Shown one piece after another: positions 41,719 to 49,682 of a stretch of 64,000 nt of DNA. The stretch is from Agromyces mangrovi (GTDB lineage Bacteria > Actinomycetota > Actinomycetes > Actinomycetales > Microbacteriaceae). Under the pieces are notes generated by a model that was given only the letters and a program-made list of their open reading frames with translations, did no database searches and was not told the DNA's origin. Each line of letters opens with the position of its first letter. The stretch's first letter is position 1. The stretch covers positions 558,001 to 622,000 of the forward strand of contig NZ_AP027737.1 in the NCBI RefSeq assembly GCF_030296695.1. Reading direction: 5' to 3'. The position numbers were made by a program, and so were the translations under genes.

Positions 41719-41859
41719 GCGTGCCATTCTCGTGACGAGCGGGGCGGAGGCCGAGCGTCTTTCCTTACGGTCCGCGAACACCGGCCCGCTGCGCCTCGCA
41801 CGCGCGGCGCCCGGCACGGCACGATCGAAGCAGCCCCGCACGACGAGAGGACCCGCACC

Positions 41860-42708
41860 GTGACCGCACCCGCACCGCACGCAGCGCACGGCGTCGAGAT
41901 CGGCGTGATCGGCGGCTCCGGCCTGTACGGCCTGCTCGACGACGACGCGCAGCCCGTCGACATCGCGACCCCGTACGGCCCGCCGTCGGGTCCGCTCGTG
42001 ATCGGCGCGCTGGAGGGCCGCCGGGTCGCGTTCCTCAGCAGACACGGGGCGGGTCACGTGATCCCCCCGCATCGCCTCAACTTCCGGGCGAACATCTGGG
42101 CGCTCGCGAGCCTCGGCGTGCGTGCCATCGTCACCTCGGCCGCGGTCGGCGGGCTCGTGCCCGAGGCGCGCCCGGGACGGTTCGCGCTGCCCGACCAGTT
42201 CATCGACCGCACCGTCGGCCGCGCCGACACGTTCTTCGACGGCCCGTCGGTGCAGCACCTCGCGGCGGCCGACCCGTTCTGCCCCGAGCTGCGCCGGCAC
42301 GCGGCATCCGCCGTCACCGCACTCGGCGAGGACCTCATGACCGAGGCGACCACCGTCGTGATCCAGGGGCCGCGCTTCTCGACCCGCGCCGAGTCGCGCC
42401 TGTTCCGCTCGTGGGGCGCGCACCTCGTGAACATGACGCAGTACCCCGAGGTCGTGCTCGCCGCCGAGCTCGGCGTGGGCCTCGTGAACCTGTCGTTCGT
42501 GACCGACACCGATGCCGGCGACGAGGCGGGCGAGGCCGACGCGGTCGACCCGCAGCTCGTGTTCGACCGCATGGCGGCGGCCGAGCCGCGCATCCGCGCC
42601 GCGATCACCGCGATGGTCGGCGCGGTGCCCGACGCCTACACCGCCCGGCAGTTCGTCGACCCGGCGGCCGTCGCGGCCGTGCTCGCGCAGGCGCCCGTGG
42701 TGGCCTGA
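41860..42708 (+). CDS. S-methyl-5'-thioadenosine phosphorylase family protein
   Basis: 282 residues. Type-2 purine nucleoside phosphorylase fold: IGVIGGSGLYGLL (phosphate loop), SRHGAGHVIPPHRLNFRAN (shown in part), VTSAAVGGL, IQGPRFSTRAESR and VNMTQYPEVVLAAELG. It should cleave methylthioadenosine or a related 5'-modified nucleoside with phosphate, releasing adenine. The GTG at 41860 has GAGAGGA upstream. It is followed one base after its stop by the epimerase gene, so the pair is coupled, which is unusual for a plain methionine-salvage enzyme. Confidence 0.88.
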   Translation: MTAPAPHAAHGVEIGVIGGSGLYGLLDDDAQPVDIATPYGPPSGPLVIGALEGRRVAFLSRHGAGHVIPPHRLNFRANIWALASLGVRAIVTSAAVGGLVPEARPGRFALPDQFIDRTVGRADTFFDGPSVQHLAAADPFCPELRRHAASAVTALGEDLMTEATTVVIQGPRFSTRAESRLFRSWGAHLVNMTQYPEVVLAAELGVGLVNLSFVTDTDAGDEAGEADAVDPQLVFDRMAAAEPRIRAAITAMVGAVPDAYTARQFVDPAAVAAVLAQAPVVA

Positions 42709-42709
42709 C

Positions 42710-43758
42710 GTGCTGCTCGTCACCGGGGGCGCCGGCTTCATCGGCTCGCACGTCGTCGAGGCGGCCGTCGCGCGCGGCGAGCGCGTGCGGGTGCTCGACG
42801 CGTTGCGGCCCGAGGTGCACGGCGGGGCGCGGCCGGTGCTGCCCGACGGGGTCGAGCTGGTGCAGGGGTCGGTGACGGATGCCTCCGAGCTGCGCGCCGC
42901 CCTCGACGGCGTGACCGCGGTGTGCCACCAGGCTGCGAAGGTCGGGCTCGGCGTCGACTTCGCCGATGCGCCCGACTACGCCGAGACGAACGTCACCGGC
43001 ACGGCGGTGCTCCTCGCCGAGATGACCGCGGCGGGCGTCGACCGGCTCGTGATCGCGTCGTCGATGGTCGTCTACGGCGAGGGGCGCTACCGCGACGGCG
43101 ACCGGGTCGTGCTGCCGCCGCCGCGCGCGGTCGACGACCTCGAGCGCAGCGTGTTCGATCCGCTCGGCGCCGACGGCCGGCCGCTCGTGCCCGTGCTGGT
43201 CGGCGAGGACGAGACGCTCGACCCGCGCAACGTGTACGCCGACACGAAGCTCGCGCAGGAGCACCTGGCGTCGTCGTGGTCCAGGGCGACCGGCGGCCGC
43301 GCGGTGATGCTGCGGTACCACAACGTGTTCGGGCCGCGGATGCCGCGGGACACGCCGTACGCAGGGGTCGCGTCGATCTTCCGCAGCGCGCTCGAGCGCG
43401 GCGAGGCCCCCGGGTGTTCGAGGACGGCGGGCAGCGCCGGGACTTCGTGCACGTGCGCGATGTGGCGCGGTCGAACCTCGCCGCGCTCGACGGGCTCGCG
43501 GGCCTGCCCGACGGCGCGGCGCGCGCATTCAACGTCGGCAGCGGCACGCCGCGCACGGTGCTCGAGTTCGCGACGGCGCTGGCCGACGCCTTCGGCGGGC
43601 CCGCACCCGTCGTCACGGGCGAGTACCGCCTGGGCGACGTGCGGCACATCACCGCCTCGTCGGCCCGCATCGCCGACGAGCTCCGATGGCGCGCCGCCGA
43701 GCCGTTCGACGCAGCGGTGCGCGAGTTCGCGACCGCTCCCCTGCGAGCCGCGCCCTGA
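42710..43758 (+). CDS. NAD-dependent epimerase/dehydratase (single-base frameshift)
   Basis: Extended SDR fold: VTGGAGFIGSHVVEAAV (NAD-binding), a YADTKLAQE catalytic Tyr/Lys region, YHNVFGPRMP and, after the frame change, FEDGGQRRDFVHVRDVARSN. The frame breaks in the C5 run at 43407-43411; one extra C restores a 349-residue protein of normal length with no missing motif, so a sequence error is likely. It should modify the sugar of a nucleotide sugar. The GTG start lies one base after the MTA phosphorylase stop. Confidence 0.82.
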
Positions 43759-43824
43759 CCTGACTAGAGTGATCCTCATGTCCGGCGCCCCGCCGAGGGC
43801 GATCGTCGACGAGGGGCGGCAGTC

Positions 43825-45242
43825 ATGCCGAAGCCAGACGAACCGCACGCGCGCACCGACCAGCCCGAGGGGCTGTGGCGCGCGACCATGCGCTACGTGC
43901 CGGTCGGGCTCGCGCTCTTCGCGGTGCAGCTCGACTTCTTCGCGCTGAACCTCGCGCTGCCGACCATCGCGAAGGACCTCGGCGTGCCGGTCACCGACCT
44001 GCAGTGGATGCTGAGCGGCTACCTGCTGAGCCTCGGCTCGTGCTTCGTGCCGGCGGGCAAGCTCGGAGACACGATCGGCCGCCGCAAGGTGCTGATCATC
44101 GGCATGATCATCTTCGGCGGCACGAGCCTCGTCTGCGCACTGGCATCCGCAGCCCCGTGCTCATCGCGTTCCGCGTGCTGCAGGGCATCGGGTCGGCGCT
44201 CATCATGCCGAACGCGTTCGCGCTCATCGCCGCGACCGCGCGCCCTGAGCAGCGCGCCCGCATCATGGGCATCATGCTCGGTCTCTCGGGCTCGGGCACG
44301 GCACTCGGCCCCGTGATCGGCGGCGGGCTCGCGTCGGTCGCGGGCTGGCGCTGGGTGTTCCTCATCAACGTGCCGGTCGCGATCATCGCGGCGATCGCGG
44401 CGGCCCGCCTGCCCGAGTCGACCGCCGACGGCCGCACGAGCGTGCGCAGCATGGACTGGCTCGGCGTGGTGCTCGTGACCGCGGGGCTGGCGCTCGCGTG
44501 CGTCGGCATCGACAACACGACGAACCTCGGCCTCGCGTCGCCGCTCACCTGGGCGCCGGCGGCGATCGGGGCGGTGCTGCTCGTGTGGTTCTTCCGGCAC
44601 GTGGCCCGCAGGGAGCATCCGCTCATCAACCTGCGGCTGTTCCGCGAGCGCGGCTTCGTCTTCGTGCTGCTCGCGGGCACCGCGCTCAACATCGCGTTCA
44701 TCGTGTTCGTGTTCGCCGCGACCCTGCAGCTGCAGGAGGTGCGCGGGCTCTCGGCGGCGGAGTCGGGGTTCGTGTTCATGCTCGCGGCGGTGGGCGTGGC
44801 CGCGTGCGGGCCGACCGCGGGGTTCCTCACCGACCGCTTCGGCGCCGGCTGGGTGCTGAGCGCCGCCTGCGTGCTCGCGACCGCAGCGGTCACGGGCATC
44901 GCGCTGGCCCAGAACCTCGTGGTCTACACGATCGCGCTGGCGTTCTGCGGGCTCGGCTGCGGCATGGGTTTCTCGGTGTCGCAGATCGGCGCGGCCGACC
45001 TCCTGCCCGCCAAGCTCGCGGGCGAGGGCAGCGCGCTCGCACTGACCTCGATGATCGCGCTCGGCGGCGTCGGCGCGGTCATCGCGGGCGCGGTCATCGA
45101 GGCGCTCTCGGGCACGCCGAAGGCCTGGTCGCTCACCGCGCTGCTGCTCGGCCTCGCCGTGCTGCTCGCGCTCACCGCGGTCGCGACCATCGCGAGCACG
45201 CTGCGACGGCAGGGCTTCTCGACGACGGCGCGCTCCAGCTGA
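43825..45242 (+). CDS. MFS transporter, DHA2 family (single-base frameshift)
   Basis: The first part (LFAVQLDFFALNLALPTIAK, GKLGDTIGRRKVLI) and the second (VLIAFRVLQGIGSALIMP, ASVAGWRWVFLINVPV) join at the C4 run 44153-44156, where one base is missing; adding it gives 472 residues with 14 helices. ATG 43825 has a GAGGGG ribosome-binding site; TAGAGT at 43765-43770 is a likely -10. A second ATG at 43778, seven bases from that -10, opens a short leader frame that soon leaves the reading frame. Drug or metabolite export is inferred from the family. Confidence 0.82.
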
Positions 45243-45252
45243 GCGGGCGCGC

Positions 45253-45447
45253 TCAGCCGACCAGCGCGATCAGCCCGTAGTACACCGCGTAGACCGGCCA
45301 GACGATGGCCTGCAGCAGGCCGAGGATGACCGCCCAGAAGCTGCCGTCGGAGCGGTCGATGAAGTAGATCGCGGCCCCGATGTAGGCCAACAGGAAGAAG
45401 AATCCCCACTGCCCGGCCGATCCGTAGTTGCGGCTTCGATCGCTCAT
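45253..45447 (-). CDS. Small membrane protein, 64 residues
   Basis: Begins MSDRSRNYGSAGQWGFFFLL and ends YYGLIALVG. Two hydrophobic helices (about 14-30 and 37-62) are separated by DRSDGSFW. A GGGAGGGC ribosome-binding site precedes the ATG at 45447. Not recognised; similar short proteins are common in related genomes in my experience, but I cannot name the family. It converges with the MFS gene. Confidence 0.7.
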   Translation of the reverse strand: MSDRSRNYGSAGQWGFFFLLAYIGAAIYFIDRSDGSFWAVILGLLQAIVWPVYAVYYGLIALVG

Positions 45448-45561
45448 GGCGCCCTCCCGCGGGGCGCGCTCGGGCGGCGGCCCCTCATCGCCAGCGTATT
45501 CCCGCACGATTCGCACCTGCAACGCACGCCCGCGACGCCCCGACGCGCTAGGTTGATCGCC

Positions 45562-46863
45562 ATGCCGGCACGCCCACTCGACCGAATCGTCGGTGCCGTG
45601 TGCCTGGCCGCGCTCGTCGTCACGTCGACCGCCGCCGGCGTGCACAGCACCGAGGCCCGAGCGGATGCCGCCGCGCTCGCGTCGTACGACGACGCCGTCG
45701 TGGTGCTCACCGGCGCCCGCACCGACGCCGACCAGGCGAGCGCCGACCTCGACGCCACGCGGGCAACCGCCACCGATGCCGCCGACGCGGCCACCTCGGC
45801 GCTCGAGGTGGTCGACCCCGAGCTGCTCGACGACACCGCCACCGTCGAGGCGCTCGAGGCGGCTCGCGACGAACTCGCGACCGCCGACGAGGTGATCGAC
45901 GGGTACCTGGCGGAGACCGCATCCGACCCGGACGACGACCTCGGCGCCGCACCCGCCACGCGAGACGAGCACGCGTCGGCGGCCGTGCGGCTCATCGTGC
46001 GTGCGGGCGTGCTCGACACCGCAGCGGGCACGATGCGCGACTTCGACGCCTCGCTCGCCGAACTCACCGCCGCGGTCGACGGGGCAGCGCTCGACCTGGC
46101 CGCCTCGGCGCACGCGCACGGTACGGCGACGGATGCCCCGGAGCTGGCCGGCGACGAGGCGACCGACGCGTACGCGGCCGCCGTCGGTGCGCTCGACGGC
46201 GTCGCCGCATCCGATCTCGCCCCTGCACTCTCCGCGTACCAGGACGCGTGGGCCGACGCGGTCGCCGCGCACGAGGCGGCGGAGGAGGCTGCGCGCGCCG
46301 CCGCCGAGGCATCCGCCCCGCCCCCGGCCGCGAACACGTCCGACGGGGTGCAGCCGACGTACATCCGCGGCATCCTCGTGGTGAACAAGACCTACGGGCT
46401 GCCGAGCTGGTACGGCAACGGCCTGACGGCCGAGACCGTGAACGCCTACGAGCGCATGCGCGCCGAGGCGGCGGCATTCGGCCTCGACCTCTACATCTCG
46501 AGCGGGTTCCGGTCGTACGCGACCCAGGCGTCGATCTACAACCGGTACGTCGCGAACGAGGGCGTCGCCGCGGCCGACCGCCATTCAGCCCGGCCCGGGC
46601 ACAGCGAGCACCAGACCGGGCTCACCTTCGACCTGAACACGATCACCGAGGCCTTCGGGCGCACCGCCGAGGGGCAGTGGGTCGCGCAGAACGCGCACCG
46701 CTTCGGATTCATCGTGCGCTACCCGCCCGGTAAGGAGGCGATCACCGGCTACGTCTGGGAGCCGTGGCACCTGCGCTACCTGGGAGTGGGCACCGCGAGC
46801 GAGGTGTACGCGAGCGGGCTGAGCCTCGAGGAGTACCTGGGCATCACGTCGGTGTACCGCTGA
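45562..46863 (+). CDS. VanY-type D-alanyl-D-alanine carboxypeptidase
   Basis: 433 residues. N-terminal membrane anchor or signal (10-26), then an Ala/Asp-rich helical stalk (about 35-255), then a peptidase M15B domain: SSGFRSYATQASIYN, SARPGHSEHQTGLTFDL (zinc His and Asp) and EPWHLRY (catalytic Glu and zinc His). It should trim the terminal D-Ala of cell-wall peptides outside the membrane. The ATG at 45562 is seven bases after TAGGTT (45549-45554), a leaderless pattern. The stalk may span the wall or bind a partner. Confidence 0.9.
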   Translation: MPARPLDRIVGAVCLAALVVTSTAAGVHSTEARADAAALASYDDAVVVLTGARTDADQASADLDATRATATDAADAATSALEVVDPELLDDTATVEALEAARDELATADEVIDGYLAETASDPDDDLGAAPATRDEHASAAVRLIVRAGVLDTAAGTMRDFDASLAELTAAVDGAALDLAASAHAHGTATDAPELAGDEATDAYAAAVGALDGVAASDLAPALSAYQDAWADAVAAHEAAEEAARAAAEASAPPPAANTSDGVQPTYIRGILVVNKTYGLPSWYGNGLTAETVNAYERMRAEAAAFGLDLYISSGFRSYATQASIYNRYVANEGVAAADRHSARPGHSEHQTGLTFDLNTITEAFGRTAEGQWVAQNAHRFGFIVRYPPGKEAITGYVWEPWHLRYLGVGTASEVYASGLSLEEYLGITSVYR

Positions 46864-46875
46864 GCCGGGGCGCGC

Positions 46876-48759
46876 TCAGCCGCCGCGCCTCCCTCGCCAG
46901 AGCACCGGCTCGACGTCGCCGGCCCCGTGATCGAGCTGGTAGTCGAGGTTCACGGCCGCGTTGATCAGCGCGAGATGACTGAACGCCTGCGGGAAGTTGC
47001 CGAGCTGCTCGCCGGTGAGGCCGATCTCCTCGGAGAACAGGCCGAGGTGGTTGGCGTAGGTCAGCATCTTCTCGAACGTGTACCGCGCCCGGCCGGTGTG
47101 CCCCGACCGCGCGAGCGCGTCGACGTACCAGAAGGAGCAGAGCGTGAACGTGCCCTCGGAGCCGCGCAGGCCGTCGGGTGACGCGCTCGGGTCGTACCGG
47201 TAGACGAGGCTGTCGGAGACGAGCGTCTCCTCCATGGCCGCCATCGTCGACAGCCACATCGGGTCGCGCGGGGCGACGAACCCCATCAGCGGCATCAGCA
47301 GCAGCGAGGCATCGAGCACATCGGTGTCGAGGTGCTGCACGAAGGCGCCCCGTTCGGGATTCCACCCGGTCGACATGATCTCCTCGTAGATGCGGTCGCG
47401 CTCCGCGGTCCAGCGCTCGATCGATGCGGGGCGCCCACGACGCTGTGCGAGGCGGATGCCCCGGTCGAGCGCCACCCAGCACATGAACCGCCCGTAGGTG
47501 AAGTGCTGCTTCCCGCCACGGGTCTCCCAGATGCCCTCCTCCGGCTCGCCCCAGTGGTCGCAGACCCAGTCGAGCATGTCGCGCACCTGGTCCCAGCCGC
47601 GGTGCGGCAGCTCGAGGCCGTGCGTGTCGGCGAGGTGGATCGCCGACATCGCCTCGCCGTAGATGTCGAGCTGCAGCTGATCGGCCGCGCCGTTGCCGAC
47701 GCGCACCGGGCGCGAGCCCCGGTAGCCGTCGAGCTCGTCGATGGACTCCTCGACGAGGTCGGAGGAGCCGTCGACGCGGTACATGATCTTCAGCGGCCCG
47801 GAGTCGTCGCCGACGCTCTCGTGGATGCGGTCCATGAGCCACTTCACGAACGCCTCGGCCTCGTCGATGTGGCCGATGCCGAGGAGCGCGTACACCGAGA
47901 ACGAGGCATCGCGGATCCACGTGTAGCGGTAGTCCCAGTTGCGCTCGCCGCCCACCTGCTCGGGCAGCGCCGCGGTAGGGGCGGCGACCAGCGCGCCCGT
48001 CGGTGCGTAGGTCATGAGCTTCAGCGTGATCGCCGACCGCGACACGATCTCGCGCCAACGGCCGGAGTAGGTCGACGTGTCGGTCCACTCCCGCCAGTAC
48101 TCGCGCGTCTGGTGGTACAGGTCCTCGAGCTCCTGCTGGTCGAGCTGCCGGGGCTCGACATCGCCCGACGAGAGCACGACGCCGGTCGTCTCCCCCGCGT
48201 GCAGGGTGATGGTGATGCGCACGCCGTCGCCGGTCGGCTCGATGTGCCCGGCCCGGCGGCCGTCGTGCAGCACGGGCCCGCCGATGCGGTGCAGCGTCAG
48301 CCTGCCGGCATCCGATGCGAAGACGATGCCCGCCCCGTTCACGATCTCGACCGTGTGGGGTGCCCGCCCGTAGTCGAACCGCGGCTCGATCTCGCCGACG
48401 AACGTCATCGTGCCGCGCACGACCCGCACCTTGCGCACGAGTCGGTGCTCGTCGGTCGCCTCGCCGCCCGTGACGGGCATGAAGTCGATCACCTCGCCGA
48501 CGCCCGCCTCGGTGAGGAACCGCGTGACGAGCATCGCGGTGTCGGGCAGGTAGAGCTGCTTGGTCACGAAATCATCGGTGTCGGGGCGGATGCGGCAGAA
48601 GCCGCCGCGCTCGGCGTCGACAAGCGACCCGAAGACGCTCGGCGAGTCGAACCTGGGGCAGCAGAACCAGTCGATGGTGCCCTCGCGGTCGATGAGCGCA
48701 GCCGTCTGAAGGTCGCCGATGATGCCGTGATCGCTGATGTCCGGGTAGTCGCCCGCCAC
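46876..48759 (-). CDS. Glycoside hydrolase family 15 protein (trehalase/glucoamylase-like)
   Basis: 627 residues. The N-terminal beta-domain has the trehalase-like opening ISDHGIIGDLQTAALIDREG and IDWFCCPRFDSPSVFGSLVD (here cut in two); the catalytic (alpha/alpha)6 barrel includes NWDYRYTWIRDASFSVYAL, EGIWETRGGKQHFTYGRFM and the late GTFTLCSFWYVDAL. The substrate may be trehalose, as for mycobacterial GH15 trehalase, or an alpha-glucan. There is no signal peptide. I chose the GTG at 48759 just before the conserved domain. Confidence 0.9.
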   Translation of the reverse strand: MAGDYPDISDHGIIGDLQTAALIDREGTIDWFCCPRFDSPSVFGSLVDAERGGFCRIRPDTDDFVTKQLYLPDTAMLVTRFLTEAGVGEVIDFMPVTGGEATDEHRLVRKVRVVRGTMTFVGEIEPRFDYGRAPHTVEIVNGAGIVFASDAGRLTLHRIGGPVLHDGRRAGHIEPTGDGVRITITLHAGETTGVVLSSGDVEPRQLDQQELEDLYHQTREYWREWTDTSTYSGRWREIVSRSAITLKLMTYAPTGALVAAPTAALPEQVGGERNWDYRYTWIRDASFSVYALLGIGHIDEAEAFVKWLMDRIHESVGDDSGPLKIMYRVDGSSDLVEESIDELDGYRGSRPVRVGNGAADQLQLDIYGEAMSAIHLADTHGLELPHRGWDQVRDMLDWVCDHWGEPEEGIWETRGGKQHFTYGRFMCWVALDRGIRLAQRRGRPASIERWTAERDRIYEEIMSTGWNPERGAFVQHLDTDVLDASLLLMPLMGFVAPRDPMWLSTMAAMEETLVSDSLVYRYDPSASPDGLRGSEGTFTLCSFWYVDALARSGHTGRARYTFEKMLTYANHLGLFSEEIGLTGEQLGNFPQAFSHLALINAAVNLDYQLDHGAGDVEPVLWRGRRGG

Positions 48760-48943
48760 CGTGGTCCCCGTCCCGGGGGTGCTCGCACGGCTCCCCCGGC
48801 AGCAGGCTCGCACCCGGCGCACGCGAGGTCAAGGGCGACGGCAGGCGGATGCCTCGAATTCGACGAAGTCCGAGGGTTTATCGATAATGCACTTCTCGTG
48901 GCATTCTCCGCCGAAATACGTGAATCGGGAATACACTGCGAAT

Positions 48944-49276
48944 ATGGCAAAACGAGTCATCGAACAATTCGTCGACGATCTCGACGGTTCCGTGCTCGAC
49001 GGCGACGCGGAAACCGTGCGATTCGCACTCGACGGCACCTCCTACGAGATCGACCTCTCACCGAAGAACGCCTCGGCACTCCGCTCCGACTTCGAGAAGT
49101 ACGTCACGGCGGCCCGCAAGGCGAGCCTCGGCGGCCCCGCGCGGAAGCGGCGCTCGAGCGGCGGGTCGACCGACACGGCCGCGATCCGCGAGTGGGCGCG
49201 CGCGAAGGGCATCGACGTGCCGTCGCGCGGCCGGCTGCCCAAGAGCGTGATCGACGCCTACGGCGCCGAGGGCTGA
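48944..49276 (+). CDS. lsr2: Lsr2 nucleoid-associated protein
   Basis: 110 residues, the usual Lsr2 length. N-terminal dimerisation domain (MAKRVIEQFVDDLDG, VRFALDGTSYEIDLSPKNA) and a C-terminal DNA-binding domain with the SRGR minor-groove motif (VPSRGRLPKSVIDAY). It silences AT-rich and horizontally acquired DNA, like H-NS. The ATG at 48944 is six bases after TACACT (48932-48937), a leaderless pattern. The 184 bases upstream (48760-48943) are the most AT-rich non-RNA stretch near it, which fits autoregulation. Confidence 0.95.
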   Translation: MAKRVIEQFVDDLDGSVLDGDAETVRFALDGTSYEIDLSPKNASALRSDFEKYVTAARKASLGGPARKRRSSGGSTDTAAIREWARAKGIDVPSRGRLPKSVIDAYGAEG

Positions 49277-49289
49277 ACCGCCCCTCCTC

Positions 49290-49643
49290 GTGGATTCCGA
49301 CGAGTTCCGCGCGCTGCTGGTGGCGCGGCGCGAGGAGTTCGTCGCGGCCGCCGGCGCCCATGATGCGACCGAACGCGAACTCGCCTCGGCGCGCGGCGAC
49401 TCGACAGCCGACGACGAGCACGACCCCGAGGGCGTGACGATCTCTGCCGAGTGGTCGCAGCTCGCGGGCCTGCGCGAGGCCGAGCGGCGTGAACTCGAGG
49501 AGATCGACGCCGCGTTCGCGCGCCTGGAGGCCGGCACCTGGGGCACCTGCGTCGACTGCGGGCGCCGCATTCCGGTCGGTCGCCTGCGCGTGCGCCCCGA
49601 GGCGGCCCGCTGCGTGGAGGATGCGGCGCGGGCCGAGCGCTGA
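49290..49643 (+). CDS. TraR/DksA-like protein with incomplete zinc finger
   Basis: 117 residues. A coiled-coil N-terminal half (about 5-80) leads to the DksA-type finger GTCVDCGRRIPVGRLRVRPEAARCVED. Cys87, Cys90 and Cys108 are present, but the fourth ligand (expected at 111) is Asp. It lacks the acidic DxxDxA tip of classical DksA. It could bind RNA polymerase's secondary channel, but this is only inferred. The GTG at 49290 lies 13 bases after lsr2, so the two are probably cotranscribed. Confidence 0.8.
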   Translation: MDSDEFRALLVARREEFVAAAGAHDATERELASARGDSTADDEHDPEGVTISAEWSQLAGLREAERRELEEIDAAFARLEAGTWGTCVDCGRRIPVGRLRVRPEAARCVEDAARAER

Positions 49644-49662
49644 CCCCTTCCACCGGCACATT

Positions 49663-49682
49663 CCTCTGACTAAGGTCAGAGG
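49663..49682. promoter_or_regulatory. Autoregulatory operator over a leaderless promoter
   Basis: CCTCTGAC-TAAG-GTCAGAGG is a perfect 8-base inverted repeat that ends at the base before the ATG of the MarR fusion gene. It contains TAAGGT (49671-49676), which sits six bases before the ATG as a leaderless -10. A MarR-type dimer bound here would block RNA polymerase, so negative autoregulation is likely. Confidence 0.7.

Noticed and set aside
41581..41863. Open frame between the cytochrome b and MTA phosphorylase genes as a separate gene
   Set aside because: It overlaps both promoters and the cytochrome gene, has no ribosome-binding site and no recognisable composition.
43778..43824. Regulatory upstream peptide (ATG at 43778) before the MFS gene
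   Set aside because: It could equally be a leader start hidden by another indel; the frame is not bounded sensibly and runs into the gene out of frame. Too little evidence to call.
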